A stretch of DNA of 64,000 bases from Blastomyces gilchristii SLH14081 (Eukaryota; Ascomycota; Eurotiomycetes; Onygenales; Ajellomycetaceae), in assembly GCF_000003855.2 (NCBI RefSeq), contig NW_003101681.1, forward strand, positions 6,437,900 to 6,501,899. Reading direction: 5' to 3'. The translations under genes were made by a program, and so were the position numbers. Of this stretch, positions 23,377-35,123 are shown one piece after another (position 1 is the first letter of the stretch; each line of letters opens with the position of its first letter). The notes below the pieces were generated by a model that was not told the origin of the DNA, did no database searches, and was given only the letters and a program-made list of their open reading frames with translations.

Positions 23377-24354
23377 TTAATATCTTCAAATCTAAGAGTC
23401 TTTGATATTGATCAACTAAGATAGAATAACTCATAGCATTATACATACTTCTCTGATTAGAACACTTTCTCTTTAAACTGATATTGATATCTTCACTTTC
23501 TCTACACTGAATGAACTATAGTATACAGCAGCTCAGACTGATGAACTTCTTCAGACTCTCATTAAAGCAGTATATTAAGAAGTATCTCAATTTCTCTCAG
23601 AACTATATATAAGAACTGATATCTTAGAATATTCAATTAATGATAATAATACTCTATAATTCTATAAATGATACTGAGTCTCTCACTCTGAACTCTTACA
23701 CACTTAGATAATATAAGAGATGTATAATATATATATAACTGATTATTCAGGCTGTGAATAACTGTATAGAATAATCTTTCAAGAATTCTATTAATCTGAA
23801 ATATTAAACAGTATTAGATACTTTATCTGAAACTACAATCATTATTCTTTTATTATCTTATAAAAGAACTGTAGAAAAGATCTACTGAAATCACTTAATA
23901 TTTCTAATAGAATCTGATGAGATATAGTAATTAACTTCACTATCAATCTATCTGAGAGTAAGAGTTATAGAAATATTCTGATCATTGTAAATTAATTAAG
24001 TAAAGATATAATATTGAAATCTTATAATAAGATAAATACTGAACAAGTCACTGAAGCTTTTTTATAAAGTCTATTCTATCAGATATATGAATTACTGAGA
24101 TTTATAGTATTGAATCAGAGCTATTAATTCATGAGTACTCTTTAAACTAGAATCTGTCAAGTTCTTAAGATTATATATTATCTGTTAACTGTTTATCACT
24201 CTGAGACTGATAATACATCAGAATGAATAATTCAGATTATAAAGAATTATCTTTATAAGTTCTATAATCACTTATAAGATAATTAATATAATCTTCTTCT
24301 ACATGCAGAGATTACTATTAATAATCAAGATATTATTTTAATAGATATAAGCTC
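22430..24354. repeat. Large imperfect palindrome of gypsy sequence (arms about 0.93 kb)
   Basis: The left arm (about 22430-23375) is gypsy internal sequence; the right arm (about 23400-24354) is its reverse complement, with a spacer of roughly 25-30 bp around 23376-23400. Arm differences are nearly all transitions. The right arm switches to an inverted LTR fragment at 24355 within the shared word GAAAGAAT, a microhomology junction. Confidence 0.85.
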
Positions 24355-24467
24355 ATTCTTTCACTCTGAAGCTTCACTACATACATTATTACATATGTAT
24401 ATAAATATTTATCTTAATCACTGATTCTCATACTTTCTCTTTCTTTCCTTCTTTAACATTTTTATAG
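24355..24467 (+). repeat. Inverted gypsy LTR fragment
   Basis: Reverse complement of the first ~110 bp of the base LTR family (CTTTCTCTTTCTTTCCTTC side). It abuts the full LTR at 24468 in the opposite orientation. Confidence 0.8.
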
Positions 24468-24860
24468 TGTAAGAGGCCTATACTGAATAGATCAGTATTA
24501 AATTAATAGGTCTTATTTAACAAAGATAAAAATGTTAAAGAAGGAAAGAAAGAGAAAGTGCAAGAATCAGTGATCAAGATAAATATTTATACACATATAT
24601 AATGATGTATGCAGTGAAGCTTCAGAGTGAAAGAATATACACATATTTATAACAGCTGAGAATCAGTGATTGAGAATGGCTGAGAATCAGAGCAGTGATT
24701 GAGAATGGCTGAGAATCAGAGTGTATACATTCATGATGACTGAGAATCAGTGATTGAGAATGGCTGAGAATCGAAGTGTATATATTTGAGAATGAAGTGA
24801 TTGAAATCTGTGAAGTGTAATGAAATAGTCTATATAATTGATCGGGTGCAGCCCGTCACA
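24468..24860 (-). repeat. Gypsy LTR (base family), 393 bp, probably solo
   Basis: Starts TGTAAGAGGCC and ends CCCGTCACA; the best-preserved end of the family, still keeping some CpG. The sequence to the right does not match the gypsy body, so it behaves as a solo or boundary LTR. No matching 5-bp flanks seen. Confidence 0.8.
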
Positions 24861-25416
24861 TACTTTATTATATCATCTTCATCAGATTATATTCCTTCTT
24901 ACACATAAAAATTCACTATCTTAAAAATCAAATTCTTATACTTCATGCTTTAAAATTAAAGATTTAATTATATTCTGAAATACTATATTAGTAATTCTGC
25001 AGTCACTTATTATAAATTAAATTAAAAAGAACTCTATTAATTTCAAAATCAATTAACTTACTACAGACTTTTATAACAAGTTCATAAGCAATCTTTATAT
25101 TCTTATATGAATAGAAATATAGACAGTGAATATACTTCTGCAAGCAGTTTCACTATTAAAGATAATATTATCTTACTTAAATCTGTACTAATTACTAGAA
25201 GTAGAAGATATCTGATACAGTTAATATATATTTATAATACTCTTAAATAAGAGTTGCTTAAGCTGCAATCATTATCTCAGACAGCTTGAAAAATTTAAAT
25301 TAAAATAAACACAGATTATAATATAAGAGAGAGAGAAGATTTTCTCTTAATAGAATACTTTACACTTACTTAAAATAGCTCTGCTGATAAGATTACTGAA
25401 ATAATAATATACTTTA
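24861..25416. other. AT-rich stretch, nothing recognised
   Basis: 556 bp with no match that I can see to the other repeats in the window and no ORF of note. Probably old repeat DNA. Confidence 0.4.
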
Positions 25417-25647
25417 TATAAGAGGTCTACACTGAATAGATTAGTATAATATATAGACCTTATATAATAAAGAGAAAAACATTAGAGAAGAAAAGAAAGA
25501 GAAAGTGTGAGAATCAGCAATTGAAGTGAATATTTATACATGTATGTGATGATGTACATAATGAAACTTCAGAGTGAAAGAATAGAGGTTTTCATACATA
25601 ATAAAGCTTCAGAGGGAAAGAATAAAAATTCTGTAGATTTTTAACTG
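25417..25647 (-). repeat. Gypsy LTR fragment
   Basis: Starts TATAAGAGGTCTAC like the other LTRs but breaks off at 25647 where a LINE tail begins. It contains an internal short duplication of the GAAGCTTCAGAG region. Confidence 0.75.
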
Positions 25648-26501
25648 ATTATTATTATTATTATTCTTCAATTATAGATGTATGCAGTCAGAGACTATGA
25701 TATCTGTCTCAGAATCTTTAGATCTCAGAGTTTTTTCTATATCTATAGAGTCAACTATTATACATTTATCAATTTCAGATATATAAAATCAGAAAATTTC
25801 AGTTCAGAATACAAAAACTGTTTATAAATTACAGTATTTTAACACCTTCTGATACTTTGAAATTATTTGAAAATATCATGACAAAGAAAAAGAGAATATA
25901 GTCTTAAAGATAGACATATTAAATAGATAAATAGAAAAGAACAGAAAGAAATAAGTATAGTAAAGAGAGACTATAATAAAATAAAATTATTAAAAGATAG
26001 TATATAGCTGTTTTAATAGACTATATTTAATCAAGTTTTATCTCTTCATATTTAGATACTTCTGAATTCAGTTATTTTCTTATAGCTACTTAAGTTTCTG
26101 ATAGAAAGTCTATTAAGTATTTAATTCCTGTCTCAGTTAAGAATAAGAATCTTATATTTAATTAATTTAAATCATACTTCTTCTTTAATCTGACTCTGAG
26201 ACTATTGTATAATGTATAATATATTATAATATACTCAGGATTTTCATTTGTATTGCAGAATAAGCACTCAGTTGAATCAAATCTATTATTAAATCTTTAT
26301 ATATAGAATTTAAAATAATCATGTTCTAGTTTCAGCTGAATTATAGATGAGAATATTTTCTTTTTACATTTAATTAAACAAGATTTTCACTTTGATTTTA
26401 TCTTAAATCTTGAATAATGTATGCTCTTCTTTTATTTCTATTAGCTTTTATTTCACTTATTTAAACAAGATTCTTTTATCTTTCTCTTTATAAAAGATCA
26501 G
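25648..26501 (-). mobile_element. 5'-truncated Tad-like LINE copy
   Basis: Starts with an (ATT)n tail and matches, in reverse complement, the 3' end of the full-length LINE (about 52815-53661), including the 3' UTR and the end of ORF2. The flanking AACTG occurs on both sides (25643-25647 and 26502-26506), a short candidate TSD. Strongly AT-shifted compared with the full-length copy. Confidence 0.8.
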
Positions 26502-26504
26502 AAC

Positions 26505-26824
26505 TGTGATGAGCTGCATTTAATCAATTATATAAACTATTTTGTTACACTTCACAGATTTCTATCACTCCGATTCATAGTCACTGATTCTCAGCTGAAA
26601 ATTTACAGAATTTCTATTCTTCTGCTCTGAAGCTTCACTGTATATAAAAACTTCTATTCTTCTGCTCTAAAGTTTCATCATGTATATCATTATGTATGTG
26701 TATAAATATTCACTCTGATTGCTGATTCTCACACTTTCTCTTTCTTTTCTTCTCTAACATTTTTCACTTTGTTATATAAGACCTATAAATATTATATCAA
26801 TCTATTCAGTGTAGACTTCTTATA
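26505..26824 (+). repeat. Gypsy LTR in opposite orientation
   Basis: Reverse complement of the base LTR family: starts TGTGATGAGCTGC and ends TCTTATA. It is followed at 26825 by sequence matching the 5' internal part of the gypsy element at 56.7-57.09 kb, so it is the 5' LTR of a plus-strand fragment. Confidence 0.75.
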
Positions 26825-27760
26825 CTTGAAAAACATTTATCATCTTCTTATTAGAAATGATTATTCATTGAGAAGATATTTAAACACATAACAATATGTA
26901 AGAAATAGAGAAACAGTCAATCAGTTAAGCAGATACTGAGTTCTCAGATAGAAGCTTGCTTATCAGTCATTCTGATCTCATAATAAGATCTTATAAAGAA
27001 AACAAGATCTTACAAAGAAAATATCAGTGAAAGATCTGAGAGTTCTAATACTACAGATATATGAGATATTCATACAATTAAACTTCTTCTGATTTCACAG
27101 ATATTACATATCTGATGATCAATATAATCATGTGACCATGTCTAATAATAGTATAGAAGAACTCTTGAATACAAGTATAGACACAGTTAGACTGACCGCC
27201 GGAATTATGAATTTCATATTTAGTTTCATTTGATCTGATTTCATACATTTCTTGGCATGAATCTCACTGAGACTAGTCATTAAAAAAACATGTAAAGTGA
27301 CTATATATAAGATCTTAAAATGAAATCATGACTTGAAAAAAATGAGAAAGTGATCTCATTTGATTTCATTTAGTCTCATTCTTGACATAAAGTTACTATT
27401 TTTAGACATTTTAAGGTTTTTTTTAGACTATTTTTAATTTTTTAAAAAGTAACACTTTTTGATAATACTCAAATAAGATTTAAAGTCATTTAAAGCAATA
27501 AAAATAATTTAAATTGAGAAGTGAAAATCATGATCTCATTTGAAAAATATGATAAGAGTAGACAGTAAGTCTCACTGAGACAGTATGAAACTACTATTAA
27601 ATATTAAAACTGTGTAATGAGATCAGTTGAATTGATAATGAGACTATCAAAAAATCTGATTCTGATCTCAGACACAGTTATACAGTCAGTCTAGATACAG
27701 TGTCACAGTGACTCTGAGTAATGTTGAAATTACAATAATAATAAATAGCTGATATGCATG
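26825..27760 (+). mobile_element. Gypsy 5' internal fragment carrying a 506-bp hAT insertion
   Basis: Matches, in reverse complement, about 56.70-57.09 kb. The match is interrupted exactly by the 506-bp element at 27188-27693, and the other copy provides the empty site near 56770. Cut off by the LTR at 27761. Confidence 0.75.
27188..27693 (-). mobile_element. 506-bp non-autonomous hAT element, copy 2
   Basis: TAGACTGACCGCC...CAGTCAGTCTA. TSD gacacagt / gatacagt, 7 of 8 with one C-to-T. Inverted relative to copy 1. One of the more mutated copies. Confidence 0.92.
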
Positions 27761-28032
27761 TGTAAGAGGCCTACGCCGGATAGATTAGTATTATATTAAT
27801 AGGTCTTATATAACAAAGAGAAAAATGTTAAAAAAGGAAAAGAAAGAAAAAGTATAAAAATCAGTGATTAAAGTAAATATTTATACATGTATATGATAAT
27901 GTACATAGTGAAGCTTCAGAGCGGAAGAATCTATATGTGTTTATAGCAGCTGAGAATCAGTGATTGAGAATAGCTGAGAATTATAGTATAGTGTATACAT
28001 TTGAGAATGAAATGATTGAAATCTGTGAAGTG
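27761..28032 (-). repeat. Gypsy LTR, left part, split by hAT-A
   Basis: Starts TGTAAGAGGCCTACGCC. The LTR stops at GTGAAGTG, where hAT-A begins, and resumes at 43727-43777 after the 15.7-kb insertion. Intact LTRs elsewhere read straight through this point. Confidence 0.85.
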
Positions 28033-28449
28033 TAGACTGACCGCTGAGATCATGAATTTCACATTTAGTCTCATTTGATCTGATCTCATACATTTCTTGG
28101 CGTGAGTCCCACCAGAACCAAGCCTCAAAAAAATCTGAAAATGGATTATTTCTGAGAGAAATGATGTGAAAAATGATCAGATTTAATTCAAAAACAGTGA
28201 AATAAGAGTAATTTTTCAGAATAAACTGTGAAAGATAATCATTCTTTCAAAATCAGAATGAGACTGAGACTGAAGATTAAAATCAGTCTCATTTGATTTA
28301 TTCAGTGATTACTTATATAATCAGAATTTGATAACAATTATTAATAATACTCATGAAACAACTAAATATATTCTTGTATAAGTTTATTCTTCACTTTCTT
28401 ATAAAAACTACACTTCTCTGATATACTGTAATCAGAGGTATTAAACTGT

Positions 28450-31400
28450 CTGATAATTTCATGTTTTACAATCATGAGTTTCTTGATTATTTCTTCTTAT
28501 AATTGTTCTCAGTAATAGTAATAAATATCTTGACTTGAGTTAAACTTTCACTTCATTCTTACCTCTGTCAATAAAATTATCAGAATATCATATATCATCA
28601 GTGCAACAGTTAAATATATACTCTCAACAATTTTTCATAACTTTAGAATTGATTTAATGTGTAAATTTATCAGATCATCTTAAAGATAGTGATCAAATTC
28701 AGTTTTATAAGTATATAGTTTTACCTGATTTTTAGTTATAATCAATGTATACAAGTTCTGTTTCAAAGTTAGTATTATAGTTCTATGTAATATGAAGCAT
28801 TATCAAAGATTATTACTTACTAGAAAATTATATTTCACTGTCTTCATATCTTGAATATCTGCTTGTTCAAATCTCTGATAGTTGACATTGTAGTAGTCTC
28901 AGACTAATTTAATATATAAGTCTTATTTCTTCTCTGTTCAATCTTGAGAAGTGTAGATATTAATTTAACAGAAGAGATCTAGTAGAGCTGCTATAGCATA
29001 GTACTCTATAAAAGATTGTTTTATTTTACTGTAGTAATATGTCAGTTTATTTCTTACAGTAATAATAGTCTGTGCTATAGCATTATTCCAGACTGAATTT
29101 CTTTTTGAGTGATTCAACTACTTCTTAAGATAAGTAAATAAACTGTTATACATTCATCAGACTGACTGCAGTATTGATGTATAAGTGATTGAGACTGTCT
29201 TTATTATCTTATAAAACTGAAACAGTAAATCAATCATATATTTTAACTAAGTTCACTTCATATCAGAAAGTTTCAATATCTGAATCTTTTCTCAATCAGA
29301 GTGTTGCACTCAATGATTAATTATCTGATATAATTGAAGAGTCTGAACAGTTATCTCATATATTGAACTTCACTGTGTTCTAATATTCTGTATTATATTC
29401 AGTGATGTGACTAATTTGTTTATTTATTAAATATCATGAAATCATTGTTATTGTTTAGAAGAGATACAAATTACATTAGCAATGTTTCAAATCTATGATA
29501 TTTAAATTATTAGTCAATCTATTCAAAATTAACAGTAGTATTATTAAAAAGCATTATTAAAAAGCAATATTAAAAAGTGTTATCAAAAAATATTATCTTT
29601 TACAAAGTAAATGTAAAAGTTACTTGAGTAATCACTTTCATCTCATTCTCATCTTAAGAATCAGTTATCTCATTATTCTTTATCTTGATATTAAGATTCT
29701 TTATCAGTGTTTATATCACAAGTTGAATCATATGAGCAATGCAGAGAATATGACCTTGTTTATCATTTTAGAAATGCAAAGTCAATTTTTGCTTCAAGCT
29801 CTTCACTATAGTGTAGTTATTCACAGTATTATCAGTTGTAATTGTAAGAAGACTGAGACTAATATCTCAATAGTTATTTTTAATCACAGTTATTAATATC
29901 TCTGTTATATAATTCTCAGTATAACTACTGATCAATGATTCAAATTCAATTAATATCTCTTGATAAGTTCAGTTCTCATCAATGTAATAACATGTAACTC
30001 TTATAAATGCAAGATTGTTTATACTAGTTCATGCATTTACTGTGAGAGACACTCTTTGATGATTCTTCAACTCTGATTCTAGATGTTGTATATTAACTTT
30101 ATAGTGTATCTCAAGGTTGGACTGAAGACAGAATTGATGTGAAATATAAAGATTTAAATTAAGTATTTAAAGAAGTGTTCAGAATTTGAGGTTTTCAATT
30201 GATCAAAGAGAAAGATTCAGAGATATACACATGTAAAGTAATTATTCACAGAAGTTATCAGATAAGAGTTATAAAATCAGAGTACTAGTACAGAATCATT
30301 TTCACATGATTTTCTTTAAATTAGAAAGTTAGTATTATTAAAAATTATTATCTAGTAGAGTAACTTATCAGCTCAGTAGTAATTTTCTGATTATTTTTCT
30401 TTTATTATCTGCATTCTGATGACTTCAGATGTCAGAAAATTTCTTCAAAGTTATGATTAGTTTATAATAAATGTTTCTAAATGAAGTTACAGTGATTATA
30501 GCAGAGAGATGACTCTTTAGTAATCTGCAATACAATCTGTTGATAATTATTTCATAGTTCATCTTAATATTTATATTGAGTTTTTTTATAAATTTTGTGA
30601 TCTGGAATCAGATGTGAAGAATGAAGTGATTATTTATTATAATTGAAAGAGAGTATTCTGTGTTGAATTGTAAACAACATAGACTTTGTAATTCACAGTG
30701 ATTTCTTGAAGAGTTTATGAATCTTCAATAGAAGTAAAAGAAGTGAAAGAAGTGAATTCAGAAGATATAATAATAATTTGAGAAAGATAATAATTTATTT
30801 TCAATAACTGATCACTGATATGTGTAAGAAGAATTAATATAAGAGAAAATAATCTTGTTTCTTAGCTTAGTTATAATTTTAGTACTAACTCAGATTGAAT
30901 ATTATTAATGTATAAAAGTAAATAAATAATCTTGATTAATCTCTGTCATATTTCTTGAAATATATTAATATTATGAAAGAGAGTGTTACTAAATTACATT
31001 ATTAGATGATATCATTAAAAATATATTAATATTATGAATATCAATGTTGAAAAAATATTAATACTTATACATTATAGTGATTTGTGAATTATGATAGTTA
31101 AATATATATATATATATATATATTATTCCTGACTTGATTACAACTTGTACAATAATTTTTAAAAACTCAAAATTAATTTCAATTATTAATAATTATGAAC
31201 TTATAACTAACTAATATAAAAAGAAAAAAACTTTTTCTACTCATTATCTTTCTTCTCTTTCTCATTCTTCTTATCATTCTTTATAATTCACTTCTTATTC
31301 TTCTTCTTCTTCTTCTTCTTCTCATCTGAGATGATAATTATCTCAAAATCTCTCTTCACTGTCTTCTCAGAGAAGAGTTTCTGCTGCTTTCTCTCAGCCA

Positions 31401-32059
31401 GATCAATCTGTGTCTTAAAATCTCACATTTTCTGATCTGCTGTCTCAGGTTCTATCTTAGTAGTAAGCAGATTAACATACTCAGAGAGCAGAGCTGTCTT
31501 CTCAATATTCTGAATTATGAAGTGTATTCAAGATCTGAATAAGATCTTAATTCTCTTCTTCTCTGCCAGCTTCTGCTAATCAATTAGAGAACAGAAGTAT
31601 TATTAAAAATCATTATCTCTTAGTAAATAAAAAACTTATCAGTTTTGACTTCTTTATCTCTTACTTCAATATTCTCTTAATCTTCTTCTACTGCTGTTTA
31701 TTTACAGTAACACTCTTCTTCTCTCTTTCTCTCTTTATCTTGATCTTAAATCATTCTTAAGACTTCTTCTGATCTTACTACTACTGTATGAGACTCTTCA
31801 CTATCTTCTTCTTCAATCTCTCACAGACAGTATTATCTGTATTATTTCTATACTTAGTTCAGTCTAAATCTATCAGAAGTGTTACTTAAAATCATTATTA
31901 TTCTGCTTTCTTACAGAGCCTCTTCAAGACATTATAATATGTCTTACAATCTGTCTCTTCTTACTTGAACATCTTCTTCTTCTCTCTCTTCAATCTGTGA
32001 CAGTGCTCACGCGCCTTGATGATCTGCAGAACCGCAGAATATTTGAAGAGAGATAACAT
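28450..32059 (-). pseudogene. Decayed hAT transposase of hAT-A
   Basis: Collinear with the better-preserved transposase in hAT-B. The likely start is the ATG at 32059 (reading MLSLFKYSAV against MSFLFKYSAV in hAT-B, a C-to-T change). The region equivalent to the hATC dimerisation domain falls near 28.46-28.70 kb and the catalytic core near 29.7-30.06 kb. Many in-frame TGA/TAA; not functional. Confidence 0.8.
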
Positions 32060-32115
32060 GATTAATTTCAGTGAGTGTTAAAGAAGAGTGAAGACAGAAG
32101 AGACAGTCAGAAATG

Positions 32116-32222
32116 ATATAATAATGATAATAATAGTAATAATGATGATGATAATAATGATGATAATAATAGTAATAATGTTAATGAAAATAATGATGAT
32201 GATGATAATAATAATAATGATG
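32116..32222. repeat. ATG/ATA trinucleotide microsatellite in hAT-A
   Basis: Runs of (GATGATAATAAT)-like units just upstream of the transposase start. It corresponds to a more regular (GAT)n tract in hAT-B at about 61765-61900; unit interruptions are G-to-A transitions. Confidence 0.85.
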
Positions 32223-32320
32223 AAAGAGAGAGTGCATTGAAATATATTACTGACTTATCAAATATAAAGAGATAAAGAAAATATTAACAGCTTTCAGAGA
32301 TATACAGAAACAGCTACAGT

Positions 32321-32826
32321 TAGACTGACCGTGTGACCGTGTCTGAGACCAGAACCAGATTTTTTAATAGTCTCATTGCCAATTTGACTGATCCCATTAC
32401 ACAGTTTTAACATTAGATAGTAGTCTCATACTGTCTCAGTGAGACTTACTGTCTACTCTTGTCACATTTTCCAAATGAGATCATGATTTCCACTTCTCAA
32501 TTTAAATTATTTTTATTGCTTTAAATGACTTTAAATCTCATTTGAGCATTACCAAAAAGGGTTACTTTTTAAAAAATTAAAAATAGTCTAAAAAAAACCT
32601 TAAAATGTCTAAAAATAGTAACTTTATGCCAAGAATGCGACTAAATGAGACCAAATGGGACCACTTTCTCATTTTTTTCAAGTCATGGTTTCATTTTAAG
32701 ATCTGATATATAGTCACTTTACATGTTTTTTTGATAGCCAGTCCCAGCGGGATTCACGCCAAGAAATGTATGAGATCAGATCAAATGAGATCAAACATGA
32801 AATTCATGATCTCAGCGGCCAGTCTA
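32321..32826 (+). mobile_element. 506-bp non-autonomous hAT element, copy 3
   Basis: TAGACTGACCGTGTGACC...GGCCAGTCTA with perfect TSD gctacagt on both sides. The equivalent position in hAT-B (about 61987) is an empty site (agctacagtattg), direct proof of insertion. Confidence 0.97.
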
Positions 32827-33434
32827 GCTACAGTGTTGTATAGTAACATTATCTTCATTCAATATATACAGTGTTAATATTCTTTGTATGCAGTTATTAT
32901 ATAATCTATATCAGAGATACATGCAGAAAACAGATCTTTATTACTAGAGAGAATAATTACAGCAATTCTCTGTTTTCATATTATAAAGATAAGTTATTCT
33001 CATTTCTTTCTTCTCTCTTTTCTCTTCTTCTTCAACTCATCACTAAGTTCAAGCTGATATGAAAACTATTAAAACACTCTTAGAAACTCTCAAATTGAAG
33101 AGTATAGACTAATCAAATTTTAAATGTAGAAGAATTAAATTACATTCAACATTACTAATTATTCATTCTCTCTCAATAAAATCATAGTCATGTCTTTCTT
33201 CTTCTCTCTCTCAAATAAAACATGGCCTGTGAAAAGCAACTATCATGTCAGATTATAATAATCAACACAGCCCCAGCATACAGAGCTGTATACACACAGT
33301 ATGTGCTGAACTGAAAGACTGTGTGAGTTGCAAACTGATACCAGCATTTCAGAGAGAGCTGTGCAGTGTGAGAAAGTTATAACTCTCAGTCACATACACA
33401 GAGAGTGAATCATTGCAGTAAGTGTATGTGTATT

Positions 33435-33940
33435 TAGACTGGCCGCTGGGACCATGAATTTCACATTTGATCTCATTTGGTCTGGTCCCATACATTTCTT
33501 GGCGTGAATCCCGCTGGGACTGGCTATCAAAAAAGCATGCAAAGTGACTATATATCAGATTTTAAAATGGGACCATGACTTGAAAAAAATAAGAAAGTGG
33601 TCCCATTTGGTCTCATTTAGTCGCATTCTTGGCATAAAGTTACTATTTTTAGACATTTTAAGGTTTTTTTTAGACTATTTTTAATTTTTTAAAAAGTAAC
33701 ACTTTTTGGTAACACTCAAATGAGATTTAAAGTCATTTAAAGCAATAAAAATAATTTAAATTGAGAAGTGGAAATCATGGTCTCATTTGAAAAATGTGAT
33801 AAGAGTAGACAGTAAGTTCCACTGAGACAGTATGAAACTACTATCTAATGTTAAAACCGTGTAATGGGATCAGTCGAATTGGTAATGAGACTATCAAAAA
33901 ATCTGGTCCTGGTCCCAGACACGGTCACACGGTCAGTCTA
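33435..33940 (-). mobile_element. 506-bp non-autonomous hAT element, copy 4
   Basis: TAGACTGGCCGCTGGGACC...ACGGTCAGTCTA with perfect TSD tgtgtatt. The empty site is in hAT-B near 62588 (gtatatgcattaaag). One of the least mutated copies; still has CpG at its ends. Confidence 0.97.
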
Positions 33941-33991
33941 TGTGTATTGCATAAAAGTAATGCTTTTTAATAATACTCAGTCTCTGATATC

Positions 33992-34225
33992 ATGAAAATA
34001 GAGTCTCTCTGTGAGATCTGTTTTTATCAGAAGTCAGAGAATCTTATATTTTTCAAGATTATTTTCATCTGTCTTGTCTGTGAAATTAATGAAGAGAATT
34101 ATCAATTTCAGTATTCTATTCTTAATATCATTCAAGTGACAGCAGAGTTCACCCTAGTCACACTTTTTAAGTGTATGTTTTCTAAATATTCACATTTATA
34201 CAGATATATACTGATTATTTATTAG
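33992..34225 (+). other. Short ORF conserved in both hAT copies (copy A)
   Basis: 77 codons starting MKIESLCEICFYQKS and ending YRYILIIY, antisense to the transposase. Its partner at 62635-62868 is collinear with no indel or stop, although nearly every other frame in this region is broken. It has a CxxC pair and a later VCE. It may be an exon or chance survival; no family recognised. Confidence 0.4.
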
Positions 34226-34408
34226 ATAATATTAAGACAATGACTTATCACAGCTGTATTACTCTCACTATGAGAGATACACAGTTGATAATGAATATTA
34301 TAAAGACTTTAAGAAGTAAGTATTTTAAAAATACTGCAGCTCTGCAATCTTAATTTTTTTTATTTTTATTTTTTATTTTTTTCTTTTTCTTTTCTTTTTT
34401 TTTTCTTT

Positions 34409-34592
34409 TGTGATTCAAAGGTTGCTTAAGCCAGTGTATGATTACAGGCGTACGCCGGCTTCTTATATATTGTAATATCATACACTAAATTAATTAGCAG
34501 CCGCTATGGCCCCTTTACACTTGTATGCATATACTAGTAGTTTGAAAGCAGCTGTGTTATTATCTGACAGTTGTATGTTCTTCTGAATCACA
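34409..34592 (-). repeat. 3' LTR of the 8.8-kb gypsy (AT-shifted copy)
   Basis: 184 bp, same length as its partner at 43071-43254. Contains GGCGTACGCCGGC near its left end but has lost the NotI-like sites kept by the partner (GCAGCCGC for GCGGCCGC, GCAGCTGTG for GCGGCCGCG). Confidence 0.92.
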
Positions 34593-35123
34593 TTCTCTCT
34601 CACCAGATTCAGTCACACTCATATGATCATATCATACACTCTAGCTTCATGCGAATTAACTTGCTACTAGCATTTCACAATTGTATGATCTATCTCTGAT
34701 TCAGCTAGCATTCTGCATACACTCTCACAAAGAAACTTTCACTATATTACATCACTCATTCACTAACTTTTTTCATTCTTCAATCATCTTCTTCATCATT
34801 ATTATCATTGAATATCATCATTATTCAAGATTTTTACTTCTTCTTCTGTTCAACTCTTTCTATCTGTTCATCTATCACATCATACATGTTTCTAGCAATA
34901 GTCTCTCATTCTCACAACAAGCATCATCATAGTGCTTATACTGAGCAGTTTGTTAGCAGTAAGTGTAATACATTGTAAAATGTGATCAGAACTTGTTTAT
35001 CTTCTAACAATTATCAGAATAATATATTATCATAAATGACACATCTTCTTCATCTTCTTATACACTCTCAACTGTTTCTTCTTCTCAGCAGGTTTCTGAT
35101 CATGTTTTCTAGCACAATTTTGC

